Source: Gammaproteobacteria bacterium (lineage in GTDB: Bacteria > Pseudomonadota > Gammaproteobacteria > DSM-16500). From it: 46,207 nucleotides of DNA. This document shows, one piece after another, positions 1-9,221 of the stretch. Below the pieces are notes generated by a model, which saw nothing but the letters and a program-made list of their open reading frames with translations, did not search any database and was not told where the DNA came from. The position numbers were made by a program, and so were the translations under genes. The number at the start of each line of letters is the position of its first letter. Position 1 is the stretch's first letter. The stretch is from contig DAIDIB010000003.1 of assembly GCA_027459575.1 (NCBI GenBank), positions 1 through 46,207 on the forward strand, read 5' to 3'.

Positions 1-1143
1 ATCAACAGCGGTACGACCAATATCACTGGCGTAAAACGTGTCGGCGAATTATTGCGCCCGGAATTTAAAAGTCTGGGATTCACCACACGCTGGGTGGAAG
101 AGCCACCTGACATGCATCGCGCGCCCACACTTATTGCCGAGCGAAAAGGTAGTCAAGGCAAACGATTGTTGCTGATCGCCCACCTGGACACGGTCTACCA
201 GGGTGGCAAAAATATCGCGACTTACACACAGCATCAAAATACCGTTAAAGGACCAGGCGCCGCGGACGACAAGGGCGGTGTCGTTGTTCTTGTTTATGCT
301 CTGAAAGCGCTACAGGCGATGCACGCGCTGGACAATACTTCCATTACTGTTGTACTGACCGGCGACGAAGAAGATTCTGGCAAACCCACCACCATTTCTC
401 GCAAACCATTAATAGAAACGGCGAAACAAAGTGACGTGGCGCTGGATTTTGAGCCTTCTATCACCTTGGAAACAGCGAGCACCGGGCGACGTGGTATCAG
501 CAGCTGGATCATCGAAACAACGGGCAATGAATCGCACTCCGCGACTATTTTCCAAAAAGACGTGGGTGACGGCGCCATTTTCGAGCTGGCACGTATTCTG
601 CAAACCATGCGTACTAAACTTGAAGGTGAAAAAAACCTGTCATTTAATCCTGGCATTTTACTCGCGGGTAACAAAGTGATTTATCTGCGTCAAGACGCCA
701 AAGGAAACGTGTTTGGCAAAGATAATGTCGTGGCAAAAACCGGCACTGTGGCGGGCGATCTGCGTTTTCTCTCTGATGAGCAGCGTGGCCGAGCTGAGAA
801 AAAACTATCTGCCATTGTCAAAGATTCATTGCCAGGCACGCATTCTACTATACAATTTAATGATGGAATTCCGGCCATGACACCGACCGCGGCGAATCGC
901 GCGCTGCTCGCGCAATATAGTACGGTCAGCGTGGATTTAGGTTATGGCAAAGTGAAAGAATTTGATCCTGGTCAGCGAGGCGCGGGTGATATTTCTCATG
1001 TGGCGGCACTGGTGCCGGCAAATTTGGCGGGCTTAGGCCCTATTGGTTTTGGTACACATTCTGTACTGGAAGGTGTTGAGCTGAACTCTTTTCCCATCCA
1101 GACAGCGCGAGCGGCGTTACTGATTTATAGGTTGACTCGCTAG
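1..1143 (+). CDS. M20 family metallopeptidase (glutamate carboxypeptidase-like), 5'-truncated by window
   Basis: The reading frame is open from the first base, so the N-terminus lies outside the window; a TTG at 52 is only an internal codon. The visible part begins with N-S-G-T-T-N-x-x-G-V, typical of the start of the mature M20 domain. Metal-site motifs of the family follow in order: H-L-D-T-V (181-195), A-D-D-K-G-G (262-279), G-D-E-E-D (361-375), the Asp of D-F-E-P (445-456) and a late G-T-H-S (His 1057-1059). M20 enzymes are two-zinc exopeptidases that cleave C-terminal glutamate or similar residues, and the CPG2-like branch is often periplasmic. Whether a signal peptide exists cannot be seen. 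The stop is followed after 16 bp by the next gene on the same strand, so the two may be cotranscribed. Confidence 0.88.
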   Translation: MNSGTTNITGVKRVGELLRPEFKSLGFTTRWVEEPPDMHRAPTLIAERKGSQGKRLLLIAHLDTVYQGGKNIATYTQHQNTVKGPGAADDKGGVVVLVYALKALQAMHALDNTSITVVLTGDEEDSGKPTTISRKPLIETAKQSDVALDFEPSITLETASTGRRGISSWIIETTGNESHSATIFQKDVGDGAIFELARILQTMRTKLEGEKNLSFNPGILLAGNKVIYLRQDAKGNVFGKDNVVAKTGTVAGDLRFLSDEQRGRAEKKLSAIVKDSLPGTHSTIQFNDGIPAMTPTAANRALLAQYSTVSVDLGYGKVKEFDPGQRGAGDISHVAALVPANLAGLGPIGFGTHSVLEGVELNSFPIQTARAALLIYRLTR

Positions 1144-1159
1144 TAACAGGAATAAACGC

Positions 1160-2029
1160 ATGATGCGGTTGTTAAAATATATCTTAATTTGTGTAATGGT
1201 CGTGGCATTCGCCAACATTGGCAGCGCCATGGCAGAAACGTCTCATAAACATAAAAAGAAATCACACCACACGCGCCATTATCACAAAACAAAAAAAACC
1301 AGGGCGCATAAAAGAGTGTACAAGCCACAAGTGGAAGCGCCATCTGATGGACGCATGAGCATGGCATTGCCAGAAAATAAAACGCCGCCGCCCACCGGCA
1401 TCGCGAGCTTTTTCACAAAACGCGTTGCGTCAGTGGAAGATCGCATGGTGAGTTTTGTGCATAAAACGGTTTCCAATTTAAAATACAGCGTTTATAAATT
1501 AGGCGGCGGACATTTTGAGCCGGCCCGAGGCGTGTACATTCTGGATTGTTCCGATTATGTCGATAATGTGTTGCAAGCGGTCGACCCCAAAGCCTATTCA
1601 GGGTTGGTGAATTACACAGGATCAGATAGACCGACTTCACAGCACTATTATGATTTTTTTACGGAACTGGATGACGATAATATTCAGCATGGCTGGACGC
1701 GTATTAGTGATGTAGAAGACTTGATGCCCGGCGATGTACTCGTTTTTCGTTATAAGCGTGGTGTGCACATGACAGGTGGACACGTGATGATCGTGATGGA
1801 TAAACCGATTGGCGATGATAATACTTTTTTAGTACGAGTGGCGGATTCCGCGCCATCTGGTCACAGTCACGATACACGTCAGCCTAATACCTCTGGTATT
1901 GGCATTGGCACGTTATTATTAAAAACGGATCCATCATCTGGGCGCCCCTCTGCTTATGCATGGAAAGTAGGCGCGCCATGGAAAAGCAATGTGCGCATTG
2001 CAATGGGTAGACCGGTATATTCATCATGA
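1160..2029 (+). CDS. Secreted NlpC/P60-like cysteine hydrolase with basic linker
   Basis: The 289-residue protein opens with a clear Sec signal peptide (hydrophobic residues 5-22, A-M-A-E cleavage area near 24-26). A strongly cationic stretch rich in His, Lys, Arg and Thr follows (about residues 28-57). The C-terminal half looks like an NlpC/P60-type fold: Cys130 in L-D-C-S-D-Y is the likely nucleophile and His208 in G-G-H-V-M-I-V-M-D the likely general base, with the usual spacing and a following beta strand. Such enzymes cut peptidoglycan stem peptides or related amides. The cationic stretch could bind anionic cell wall or lipopolysaccharide (inference). The ATG at 1160 has AGGA 8 bp upstream. 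The stop overlaps the start region of the next gene, suggesting an operon with the ankyrin protein. The exact family was not confirmed; a bespoke periplasmic amidase is possible. Confidence 0.68.
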   Translation: MMRLLKYILICVMVVAFANIGSAMAETSHKHKKKSHHTRHYHKTKKTRAHKRVYKPQVEAPSDGRMSMALPENKTPPPTGIASFFTKRVASVEDRMVSFVHKTVSNLKYSVYKLGGGHFEPARGVYILDCSDYVDNVLQAVDPKAYSGLVNYTGSDRPTSQHYYDFFTELDDDNIQHGWTRISDVEDLMPGDVLVFRYKRGVHMTGGHVMIVMDKPIGDDNTFLVRVADSAPSGHSHDTRQPNTSGIGIGTLLLKTDPSSGRPSAYAWKVGAPWKSNVRIAMGRPVYSS

Positions 2030-2040
2030 GGAGTGGAAAT

Positions 2041-3654
2041 ATGGAATCAACAAGGGAAATATTCGAAGATAAAAAACATCAAGTAGAGAAAAAAAGTAAT
2101 GTAGATGCGTTTCTTGCCAAGCTAAATGCACCTGGGCAAGTGGCAGTTATGGAAGAGTTTGGAAAGTGGGCTGAAAAGTTTAAACTTACCAATCCCTCAT
2201 TACAAAATGCGGGAGAAAAATACCTGGCGCTGATGTTAATGCTCAACAGTGGAAGTAAAAGTGCGTCGCTTTTTTCTTTAGAATCACCTCTCTTGGTGGA
2301 ATTCTATTTGCCATTTATGATGACTAACGTGCCTGAGATGATGCAGAAAGGTTTTGATGCGGCACAAGAAGCAGGCGCGGCGACTACACAAAGTAATTTA
2401 TTGCAACACTGCGCAATTACGGCAAGTGCCGACAATTTTAATAAAATGTGCGAGCTCCTGAACTTAGCGGTACATGGCGTCGAATACCAGACGCTTATGA
2501 CACGCCCTAATCCAGCCTTACGTATTCCGGTCGCGCCTTTATTTATAGCGGCTTACTGCGGGAATTATTCTTTGCTACATGATATGTGTACCCATCTGGA
2601 CAGAACGTCGTTGACTGAACTGGAAGAACATACTGGTTTATCGCTCATGCATTTTGCCGCCATGGGTGGTGATATGAAAATTATTGAGTATCTTTTCAAT
2701 GTGCAAGGTCTTCTTTTAGATAAAGCAAGTAGATCGAGCATAACACCATTTGCCTATCTGGCACTATCCAACAATCCAGAGGCGGTCGCCAGGTTTATAG
2801 ACCTGGGTTACCAACCCACAAAGAAAGACAAGCTGGATTTTAACGATCTTTATCATAACAATGATATTACAGAACTGCGCAAACGCTTCACACAATCTGC
2901 GATTGCGCACGATATGCCTTATGCTTTGCGAGAAGCGATGGGTGATCCATCTATTCTGGCTGTGAAAGCGGCGCGAAAAATGATTGAACAGCAAGTGACT
3001 AACACCAAAAATTTATTGCTGGAAATGATTATTGGCGCGCGGGAATTAGTTAAAGCAGATAGTTTGTTTGAGCTGCAGAATACCAAAACATTGGCGCAAG
3101 ATATTGTTAATAACGCGCACGAGCAAATTCTTTCTTTTATACATTTGATTAACGATGCGCCGGGTCTGGGTGACCGTATTCAGCAAGCTCTGCATGAGAT
3201 TGATGGTAAACTGAATGAATTATTGGCGGTGAACGCCAGCGTGGCGCCACTGCGACGGTCTTCGTCACCTCAGCCTTCGTTAGGGTACTCGTCTGCGCCG
3301 AAGCCGTCCTCTCCATCGCTGTCTGATTTAAGCTTTCGTTCACAGGCGCCACTACCGTCCTCAAGCGCGCCGCTACCAAGTTCATCGCCACGGTTAACAT
3401 CCGCACCACTGTCGTCGCCGTCTTCTTCTTCCACGCATCGAATGATGTCTGATCTCGAATGGGAGCGTCAGGTCGAAGCAAATATTGCTCTCACTCGCGC
3501 GGAAACGAGCTCGCCGCGTGTCGTTGAAGATTATTATCCAGATATGCTGGATTTAACCCTTGATGATTTTGAGTCAGTACCTGAAGAATTATATGATTTT
3601 GCCAGTGAGAAAAATGAAGAGGATAAAAGAGAAAAGAAAAGTCCTAAGCGATAG
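2041..3654 (+). CDS. Ankyrin-repeat protein, candidate type IV (Dot/Icm) effector
   Basis: I place the start at ATG 2041 (537 aa) rather than an in-frame ATG at 2026, because AGGAG at 2029-2033 lies 7 bp upstream of 2041. The N-terminal 150 residues are helical and unrecognised. About residues 155-265 hold degenerate ankyrin repeats, for example G-L-S-L-M-H-F-A-A-M-G-G-D followed by I-I-E-Y-L-F. Residues around 285-395 are predicted helical. A Ser/Pro low-complexity segment covers about 400-465, and the tail is acidic then basic (many E, ending S-P-K-R). There is no signal peptide. Ankyrin repeats, a disordered linker and a Glu-rich C-terminus are the usual make-up of Legionella and Coxiella Dot/Icm effectors; secretion is inference. 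The gene follows the NlpC/P60-like gene directly and its end overlaps the convergent rlmI by 11 bp. Confidence 0.7.
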   Translation: MESTREIFEDKKHQVEKKSNVDAFLAKLNAPGQVAVMEEFGKWAEKFKLTNPSLQNAGEKYLALMLMLNSGSKSASLFSLESPLLVEFYLPFMMTNVPEMMQKGFDAAQEAGAATTQSNLLQHCAITASADNFNKMCELLNLAVHGVEYQTLMTRPNPALRIPVAPLFIAAYCGNYSLLHDMCTHLDRTSLTELEEHTGLSLMHFAAMGGDMKIIEYLFNVQGLLLDKASRSSITPFAYLALSNNPEAVARFIDLGYQPTKKDKLDFNDLYHNNDITELRKRFTQSAIAHDMPYALREAMGDPSILAVKAARKMIEQQVTNTKNLLLEMIIGARELVKADSLFELQNTKTLAQDIVNNAHEQILSFIHLINDAPGLGDRIQQALHEIDGKLNELLAVNASVAPLRRSSSPQPSLGYSSAPKPSSPSLSDLSFRSQAPLPSSSAPLPSSSPRLTSAPLSSPSSSSTHRMMSDLEWERQVEANIALTRAETSSPRVVEDYYPDMLDLTLDDFESVPEELYDFASEKNEEDKREKKSPKR

Positions 3655-4837
3655 TTTTAACTATCACTGCCTTCAAATAATCTGATTCCGGAATGCAGGG
3701 ATGCAACGGATGATCGGAGCCTTGGTGACCACGTTCCAGTATCTGCACGGTGTTTTGTGTGCGTAGCGCGGCGCGTTGAATGGTGTTAATTAATTCTTCC
3801 ATGGCTAGATGCATGGAGCAAGAACACGATACTAAAATACCATTCGGTGTCAGCAGCTTGAGTGCCAATTCATTTAATCGCAAGTAAGCCGTGAGTCCTT
3901 CTTTTTTATCTTTGCTGCGTTTGATGAAGGCGGGTGGGTCGAGGATGATTACGTCATAGTGTTTTTTCACTGCGATTAGTGCTTTCATCGCATCGAAGGC
4001 ATCGTCGTTGATGATGGAAATTTTATTTTGCACGTTATTTTCTTGCGCATTTCGCTTGATGTAGTCGCAGGCGAATGCTGATGCTTCGATGCAGTCTACG
4101 TGTTTTGCGCCAAATACCGCGGCTTGAATGCCAAATGCGCCCAAATAACTGAACACGTCTAACACCTTGGCGTCTTTGACATAATCTTTTAGTCGCAAAC
4201 GATTAAAACGGTGATCGTAAAACCACGCGGTTTTTTGCCCTTTCAGTAATGGCGCGTGAAATCGCACGCTATTTTCTTCTAATAAAATATCATCCGGTGC
4301 TTCGCCGTAAGCGGTGGTAATGTAAGTGTCTAGTCCTTCTTGTGTGCGGATAGCGCTGTCATTGCGGTAAATAATCGCTTTTGTTTGTGGTAACACGGCG
4401 CATAATGCCGCGACTAATTCTTCTTTGTGGTGCTCCATGCCGGCGGTATTGATTTGGAGCACGATAATGTCATCATATTGATCTGCCACTACGCCTGGTA
4501 GCTGGTCTGCTTCGCTGAAAATTAATCGATAAAAGGGCTTGTTAAATAATTTCACGCGTGTGGTGAGGGCTCGGCGGATGGCTTGCTCGAAAAATTCAGC
4601 GTCTAGTCGTGCGTTGGCGTTTGTGGAAAATATCCGGGCGCAAATAAGAGAGTGTGGATTGATGTACGCTACGCCTAATATCGCCGAATCCGCGGCTTGT
4701 ACGTGCACTTGTTGGCCGGGCGAGAAGGATTTTAAAGGCGTGGCTTTAGTATCGATTTCATTGCTGAAAATCCAGGGGTGTCCATTGCGAATGCGGCGGT
4801 CCTCGCCTTTTTTGAGGCGGAGTGTTGATAGTTTCAT
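3644..4837 (-). CDS. rlmI: 23S rRNA m5C1962 methyltransferase RlmI-like
   Basis: The 397-residue protein matches the RlmI class: an N-terminal PUA domain (about 1-75, including G-H-P-W-I-F-S-N-E-I), a small central domain containing the family segment around residues 160-205 (N-S-V-R-F, Q-K-T-A-W-F-Y-D-H-R), then a Rossmann methyltransferase domain. SAM motif I is D-V-F-S-Y-L-G-A-F-G (227-236), motif IV is D-P-P-A-F (300-304), and S-C-S-C-S (337-341) carries the cysteines typical of m5C enzymes. It is a cytosolic housekeeping enzyme that methylates a cytosine of 23S rRNA using S-adenosylmethionine. No Shine-Dalgarno is obvious before ATG 4837. It converges on the ankyrin gene with an 11-bp overlap of the two ends. 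A close paralogue such as RlmK-like proteins is less likely because the PUA domain is present at full length. Confidence 0.9.
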   Translation of the reverse strand: MKLSTLRLKKGEDRRIRNGHPWIFSNEIDTKATPLKSFSPGQQVHVQAADSAILGVAYINPHSLICARIFSTNANARLDAEFFEQAIRRALTTRVKLFNKPFYRLIFSEADQLPGVVADQYDDIIVLQINTAGMEHHKEELVAALCAVLPQTKAIIYRNDSAIRTQEGLDTYITTAYGEAPDDILLEENSVRFHAPLLKGQKTAWFYDHRFNRLRLKDYVKDAKVLDVFSYLGAFGIQAAVFGAKHVDCIEASAFACDYIKRNAQENNVQNKISIINDDAFDAMKALIAVKKHYDVIILDPPAFIKRSKDKKEGLTAYLRLNELALKLLTPNGILVSCSCSMHLAMEELINTIQRAALRTQNTVQILERGHQGSDHPLHPCIPESDYLKAVIVKTIA

Positions 4838-4877
4838 AATGTTGGAGGTTAATGCGATAAGTGAGCGGAGTCAAGGC

Positions 4878-4997
4878 GTCATCCCCGCGAAGCCTGTCAT
4901 CCCCGCGAAGGCGGGGACCCATGCTCGGGTCAACTCCATCGGTGATATGGTAACTACGTTCCGGAAAGACGTCGTCCCGGCGAAAGCCGGGATCCAG
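4878..4997. repeat. Cluster of REP-like palindromic elements between rlmI and the next gene
   Basis: Three pieces are visible: a half copy GTCATCCCCGCGA (4878-4890); a full palindrome with arms CCCCGC / GCGGGG (4896-4922); and the commonest form in this window, GTCGTCCCGG / CCGGGATCCAG arms (4971-4997, 27 bp). Between them lies a unique-looking block beginning GGGTCAACTCCATCGG (4927-4964) that recurs in part near 21582 and 24646. The last palindrome ends 3 bp before the stop codon of the following minus-strand gene, so it may also act as an RNA 3'-end stabiliser. Confidence 0.8.
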
Positions 4998-5000
4998 CTA

Positions 5001-6257
5001 TCATTGCTCCCCACTCCTTCCCAACGAAGGAGAGCTGGAAGGTTCATGTTGTTTTTCGTCCTTTTCCTCAATATCTTCCTCTCGAGGCATAAGCTGCGGA
5101 GCCGATGCAGGCGGCCGTTTGGCCGGGTAGAGTTGGCCATCGTCTGAGAAGAATGCCAAAGAGGGTGCCTTGGGCGGTGTGCTCTGATGTTTTTTCACTG
5201 GCGGTGGATCGATGGTGCTGGCCACCGAATCTTCACTTTCATTCATCTGGCTTGGACGTGGTGATGGAGTAGCAGTTTCTTTAACCTCTTTGGTGGGATG
5301 GGATACATGCGAACTTCTAGTGGTACTAACAGATCTTGCATCTGTCGCAGCACGAGTCCTGCGATCTCTTCTTGATGCTGTGTCTCTGGCTAGTTTGTCA
5401 CCTCGAACGGTTTCAGTACTGCTTTCAAACTGTTCTACGAATTCACCAAACCATAGATATTCCTTTTTGTCTAACGCGATACCCCATTCTGTTTTTAGCT
5501 CATCAGGTACAGGATATAGTTTGGAAATAGTGTTTAAATAATGTAGGTGATAAAAATCTTCCTGATAGCAAAGAGGAATATTTTTCTTGCCATTTTTTAA
5601 ATCTCCCATTTCTTTTGCTGTTGGCAACGCGAAAGTAAGACGGTTTTTTTCGATGGCTATTTTATCAGGGTTAATAAGTGTTAGTTCATCAAAAATTTCA
5701 TTGTAGCCAAGATCGGCTAATTTCCACATTTTTTCGACCATCGCACCTATGGAACTTTTACAATCTACGTCCTGATCAAATTCAGTTTTATATGCTCGTC
5801 TCAAGGAGGGTCTCGCTGAGGCACCCGGAATAGGTGGCTTAATACCATCGTTTAATTCCGTCAGATGAAATCTAACTTCGGCGTCATATTGGGCGCGAGC
5901 ATTTTCATCGTTGCGAATGCAGCTGATAATATAGGAACGCATTGTGTGATAAATTAGGGCTAAATCTGAATCGCCGGGCGATCGTTTCCTGTATTGTTCT
6001 ATGCGTGCATCTTCACCCAGTTTAATTGCGATGTTCAGCCATTCAGTTACGCTACTTTTAGCGGTGGGAATTTTGGCGCGATAAAAGTCATCAGCAAGTT
6101 TTCGTTGCTTTGCCATTTCAGGATCAGTAATAAAACTGGCTGCGGAATAAATGGCAGCTGTCGCGCTTGCTAAATAACTGTCTTCAGTTTGTTTTTGTTT
6201 TACTTTTGGGTAAGCATCTAAAAACGCGATAAGCACCAAAGGATTCGGCATCGGCAT
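5001..6257 (-). CDS. Hypothetical protein with Glu-rich C-terminus, candidate Dot/Icm effector
   Basis: I do not recognise this protein. Three in-frame ATGs lie close together (6266, 6257, 6251). AAAGGA abuts the first, so 6257 (418 aa), with GGA 9 bp upstream, is the better start. Residues 1-280 are predicted mostly helical and soluble, with no signal peptide or membrane segment. Residues from about 285 on are disordered: Arg/Ser/Thr-rich, then Pro/Ser-rich, ending in a cluster of Glu and Asp (E-E-D-I-E-E-K-D-E-K) about 25 to 12 residues from the C-terminus, followed by S-S-S-P-S-L. A Glu block there is a known feature of Dot/Icm secretion signals. A CTTAAG-N5-CTTAAG site lies 69-85 bp upstream of the start and fits a PmrA operator. 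A REP palindrome follows the stop. Effector status is inference. Confidence 0.6.
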   Translation of the reverse strand: MPMPNPLVLIAFLDAYPKVKQKQTEDSYLASATAAIYSAASFITDPEMAKQRKLADDFYRAKIPTAKSSVTEWLNIAIKLGEDARIEQYRKRSPGDSDLALIYHTMRSYIISCIRNDENARAQYDAEVRFHLTELNDGIKPPIPGASARPSLRRAYKTEFDQDVDCKSSIGAMVEKMWKLADLGYNEIFDELTLINPDKIAIEKNRLTFALPTAKEMGDLKNGKKNIPLCYQEDFYHLHYLNTISKLYPVPDELKTEWGIALDKKEYLWFGEFVEQFESSTETVRGDKLARDTASRRDRRTRAATDARSVSTTRSSHVSHPTKEVKETATPSPRPSQMNESEDSVASTIDPPPVKKHQSTPPKAPSLAFFSDDGQLYPAKRPPASAPQLMPREEDIEEKDEKQHEPSSSPSLGRSGEQ

Positions 6258-6325
6258 AGGAAACATTCCTTTTGTATATATTTAGATCATCCGTACTAAC
6301 TTATCCCTCATACTAAAGGAGATTT

Positions 6326-6342
6326 CTTAAGAAATCCTTAAG
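6326..6342 (-). promoter_or_regulatory. PmrA-box-like direct repeat CTTAAG-N5-CTTAAG
   Basis: Two perfect CTTAAG half sites start 11 bp apart, exactly the YTTAAK-N5-YTTAAK form described for PmrA in enteric bacteria and close to the Legionella form (TTAAT half sites 11 bp apart). Because CTTAAG is its own complement, the site reads the same on both strands. The minus-strand gene starts 69 bp away and liuA 115 bp away on the other side. A TAGTAT hexamer lies 10 bp downstream on the minus strand. The left half site is also part of a perfect 16-bp palindrome (6321-6336). Confidence 0.6.
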
Positions 6343-6402
6343 AATAGAAAAATGCAAATTTTACTTTCGTGTAATAGTGTTTGGTGTAAAATTCATGCAG
6401 TC

Positions 6403-6429
6403 GTCGTCCCGGCAAAAGCCGGGATCCAG
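6403..6429. repeat. REP-like 27-bp palindrome
   Basis: GTCGTCCCGG and CCGGGATCCAG arms around a short A-rich loop. It is nearly identical to the copies at 4971 and 19032, and lies 28 bp upstream of the liuA start, within the probable leader. Confidence 0.85.
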
Positions 6430-6457
6430 TGTGTATTAGCTAAGGAGTTGGCTGTTC

Positions 6458-7615
6458 ATGGCGTTTTTGAATTTCGCGTTAGGTGAGACGGTTGAGATGC
6501 TGCGCGATGCAGTGCGAACGTTTGTGGAGAGTGAAATTGCTCCGCATGCAGCCGAAATTGATCATAAAAATCTCTTTCCAAGTAAATTGTGGCCTAAATT
6601 GGGCAGCCTAGGGTTGCTTGGCATCACAGTTGAAGAACAATTTGGTGGGTCGGGTTTAGGTTATCTGGATCATGTCATTGCGATGGAAGAAATCAGTCGT
6701 GCCTCGGCTGCCATCGGTTTAAGTTATGGCGCGCATTCTAATCTCTGTGTCAATCAGATCCGTTTAAATGGTACGCCTGAACAAAAGCAGCGTTATTTGC
6801 CCAAACTTTGCAGTGGCGAACACATTGGCGCGCTCGCCATGAGTGAAGCACAAGCGGGCTCGGATGTGATGGCTCTGCAGTTACGCGCGGAAAAGCACGA
6901 TGACCATTATGTATTGAATGGCACGAAGATGTGGATTACCAATGGGCCGGATGCTGATGTGCTGGTGGTGTATGCCAGAACGGATAAGCAATCCAGAACC
7001 AGCGGTGTGACGACATTTATCATCGAAAAAAATTTTCCGGGTTTTAGCACCGCGCAAAAGCTCGATAAATTAGGCATGCGCGGCTCCAACACATGTGAAC
7101 TGGTTTTTGAAAATTGTAAAGTGCCAGCGGAAAATATTTTGGGTGAAGTCAACAAGGGCGCGAATGTGTTGATGAGTGGTTTAAATTATGAGCGTGTGGT
7201 GCTGGCGGCGGGTCCGGTGGGTATTATGCAGGCGTGCATGGATTTAGTCATTCCTTATGTGCATGAGCGCAAGCAATTTGGCAAAGCGATCGGTGAATTT
7301 GAATTAATGCAGGCAAAAATCGCTGATATGTATACTGCTCTGCAGACATCGCGTTCGTATTTGTATGCGGTGGCAAAAGCGTGTGATCGCGGGGATGTGA
7401 CGCGCAAAGACGCTGCTTCAGTGATTTTGTATACCGCGGAGCGCGCGACGTGGGTAGCGGGGCAAGCGATACAATGCCTGGGCGGCAATGGTTACATCAA
7501 TGAATTTCCCGCGGGACGTTTGTGGCGCGACGCTAAACTTTATGAAATCGGCGCGGGCACGTCGGAAATTCGTCGTATGTTAATTGGACGAGAGATATTT
7601 GAGGAACATAAATGA
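6458..7615 (+). CDS. liuA: Isovaleryl-CoA dehydrogenase
   Basis: The 385-residue protein is a complete acyl-CoA dehydrogenase. Signature segments are [10 protein letters not shown] (127-136), W-I-T-N-G (149-153), R-K-Q-F-G-K (271-276) and L-G-G-N-G-Y (341-346). The catalytic base marks the subfamily: Glu245 in [13 protein letters not shown] is at the position used by isovaleryl-CoA dehydrogenase, whereas straight-chain enzymes carry their Glu near residue 370. It oxidises isovaleryl-CoA to 3-methylcrotonyl-CoA in leucine breakdown, passing electrons from FAD to ETF; etfBA and ETF-QO genes are present in this window. AAGGAG at 6442-6447 lies 10 bp before the ATG. It is the first gene of a four-gene liu operon and overlaps the next by 4 bp (ATGA), which implies translational coupling. 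Confidence 0.92.
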   Translation: MAFLNFALGETVEMLRDAVRTFVESEIAPHAAEIDHKNLFPSKLWPKLGSLGLLGITVEEQFGGSGLGYLDHVIAMEEISRASAAIGLSYGAHSNLCVNQIRLNGTPEQKQRYLPKLCSGEHIGALAMSEAQAGSDVMALQLRAEKHDDHYVLNGTKMWITNGPDADVLVVYARTDKQSRTSGVTTFIIEKNFPGFSTAQKLDKLGMRGSNTCELVFENCKVPAENILGEVNKGANVLMSGLNYERVVLAAGPVGIMQACMDLVIPYVHERKQFGKAIGEFELMQAKIADMYTALQTSRSYLYAVAKACDRGDVTRKDAASVILYTAERATWVAGQAIQCLGGNGYINEFPAGRLWRDAKLYEIGAGTSEIRRMLIGREIFEEHK

Positions 7616-9219
7616 CAAATTTCAAAACTCAAATCAAACCTGACGATAAAGTTTTCCAGCAAAACGCTGAAGTCATGGAAGAATACACTGCCGATTTTAA
7701 AAAGCGTTTGTCAAAATTACAGGATGGCGGTGGTGAAAAAGCCCGCGAGCGTCACCGCGCGCATGGCAAGATGTTACCGCGTGATCGCATTGACGCGTTG
7801 ATTGATCCTGGCAGTGATTTTTTAGAACTATCCGCTTTTGCTGGTTACGAATTATATGAAGATAGTATTCCGGCGGCGGGTATTATTACGGGTATTGCTA
7901 AAGTCAATGACGTGGATTGTATGATTGTCGCTAACGATGCTACGGTTAAAGGCGGCACTTATTATCCCATCACGGTCAAAAAACATTTACGCGCGCAGAA
8001 GATCGCCGAGCAAAATCGCTTGCCGTGTATTTATCTGGTCGATTCTGGCGGCGCTTATTTACCAAAGCAGGATGAAGTGTTTCCTGATGAGCAACACTTC
8101 GGCCGCATTTTCTTTAATCAAGCCAATTTGTCAGCGCAAGGCATTCCACAAATCGCGGTTGTCATGGGTTCATGCACAGCGGGTGGCGCGTATATTCCCG
8201 CGATGTCGGATGAGACAATTATGGTAAAGAACCAGGCGACGATTTTTTTAGCGGGGCCGCCGTTGGTCAAAGCGGCGACTGGGGAAGTAGTGACAGCTGA
8301 AAATCTGGGTGGCGCGGATGTGCATTGTCGTATCTCGGGAGTCGCGGATTATTACGCGCAAAATGACGCGGAAGCCATTGAGCAGACGCGGCGTATTGTC
8401 GCCAATTTGAATTACAAAAAAGATTGTCCTATCAAGCTGCTTGAACCTAAAGCGCCGATTTATGATCCCAAAGAAATATATGGCATTATTCCCGCTGACG
8501 CGCGTTATCCCTTCGACGTGCGTGAAATTATCGTGCGCATTGTGGATCACTCTGATTTCGATGAATTTAAGGCTTTGTATGGCAAAACCATGGTGTGTGG
8601 CTTCGCGCATATCTGGGGCGTGCCGGTTGGCATTATCGCCAACAATGGTATTTTATTTTCCGAATCCGCTCAAAAAGCCGCGCATTTTATCGAAATTTGC
8701 GCGCAGCGTGGTATTCCTTTGTTGTTTCTGCAAAATATCACTGGCTTCATGGTGGGCAGCAAATTTGAATCGGAAGGTATTGCGAAACATGGCGCGAAAC
8801 TAGTGACAGCGGTCGCGTGTGCCAAAGTGCCAAAAATCACCGTTATTATTGGCGGCAGTTATGGGGCGGGCAATTATGCAATGTGTGGTCGTGCTTACGA
8901 GCCGCGATTTTTGTATATGTGGCCCAATGCGCGCATCGCGGTGATGGGTGGTGAACAGGCGGCGAGTGTGCTGGCGCAAGTGACTGGCGACAAGAAGAAA
9001 CGTCACGGTGAAATGTGGACAGAGGAAGAGGAAAAAGCGTTGAAAGCACCGATACTCGCGCAGTACGCGGAACAATCTTCTGCTTATTATTCCAGTGCGC
9101 GTTTGTGGGATGATGGTATTATAGATCCACTTGATACACGTAAAACGGTAGGGATGAGTTTGATGGCGGCACTCAACGCACCGATTTCCGATACTAAATT
9201 TGGCATTTTCAGGATGTAA
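7612..9219 (+). CDS. liuB: Methylcrotonyl-CoA carboxylase carboxyltransferase (beta) subunit
   Basis: The 535-residue protein is a biotin-dependent carboxyltransferase of the acyl-CoA carboxylase beta class: two crotonase-like halves with [16 protein letters not shown] in the N half and [14 protein letters not shown] in the C half. Length and the local order liuA-liuB-liuC favour methylcrotonyl-CoA over propionyl-CoA. It would transfer CO2 from carboxybiotin to 3-methylcrotonyl-CoA, giving 3-methylglutaconyl-CoA. GAGGAA lies 6 bp upstream of the ATG, which overlaps the liuA stop. The partner subunit carrying biotin carboxylase and the biotin carrier (liuD/mccA), normally between liuC and liuE, is absent here, so activity depends on a subunit encoded elsewhere or borrowed from another carboxylase. 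Confidence 0.92.
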   Translation: MTNFKTQIKPDDKVFQQNAEVMEEYTADFKKRLSKLQDGGGEKARERHRAHGKMLPRDRIDALIDPGSDFLELSAFAGYELYEDSIPAAGIITGIAKVNDVDCMIVANDATVKGGTYYPITVKKHLRAQKIAEQNRLPCIYLVDSGGAYLPKQDEVFPDEQHFGRIFFNQANLSAQGIPQIAVVMGSCTAGGAYIPAMSDETIMVKNQATIFLAGPPLVKAATGEVVTAENLGGADVHCRISGVADYYAQNDAEAIEQTRRIVANLNYKKDCPIKLLEPKAPIYDPKEIYGIIPADARYPFDVREIIVRIVDHSDFDEFKALYGKTMVCGFAHIWGVPVGIIANNGILFSESAQKAAHFIEICAQRGIPLLFLQNITGFMVGSKFESEGIAKHGAKLVTAVACAKVPKITVIIGGSYGAGNYAMCGRAYEPRFLYMWPNARIAVMGGEQAASVLAQVTGDKKKRHGEMWTEEEEKALKAPILAQYAEQSSAYYSSARLWDDGIIDPLDTRKTVGMSLMAALNAPISDTKFGIFRM

Positions 9220-9221
9220 AA

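Noticed and set aside
52-1143. TTG at 52 as the start of the M20 peptidase
   Set aside because: The frame is open to base 1 and encodes conserved family residues upstream, so the gene is simply cut by the window.
3149-3481. Antisense open frame within the ankyrin gene
   Set aside because: It mirrors the Ser/Pro low-complexity segment of the real gene and has no ribosome site.
4878-5000. Repeats here and elsewhere as a CRISPR array
   Set aside because: Units are palindromic, dispersed and not separated by regular spacers; no cas genes are present.
4539-5147. Plus-strand open frame of about 200 codons across the rlmI start and the palindromes
   Set aside because: It is antisense to rlmI and to the next gene and runs through repeat DNA; open only because the palindromes lack stops in this frame.
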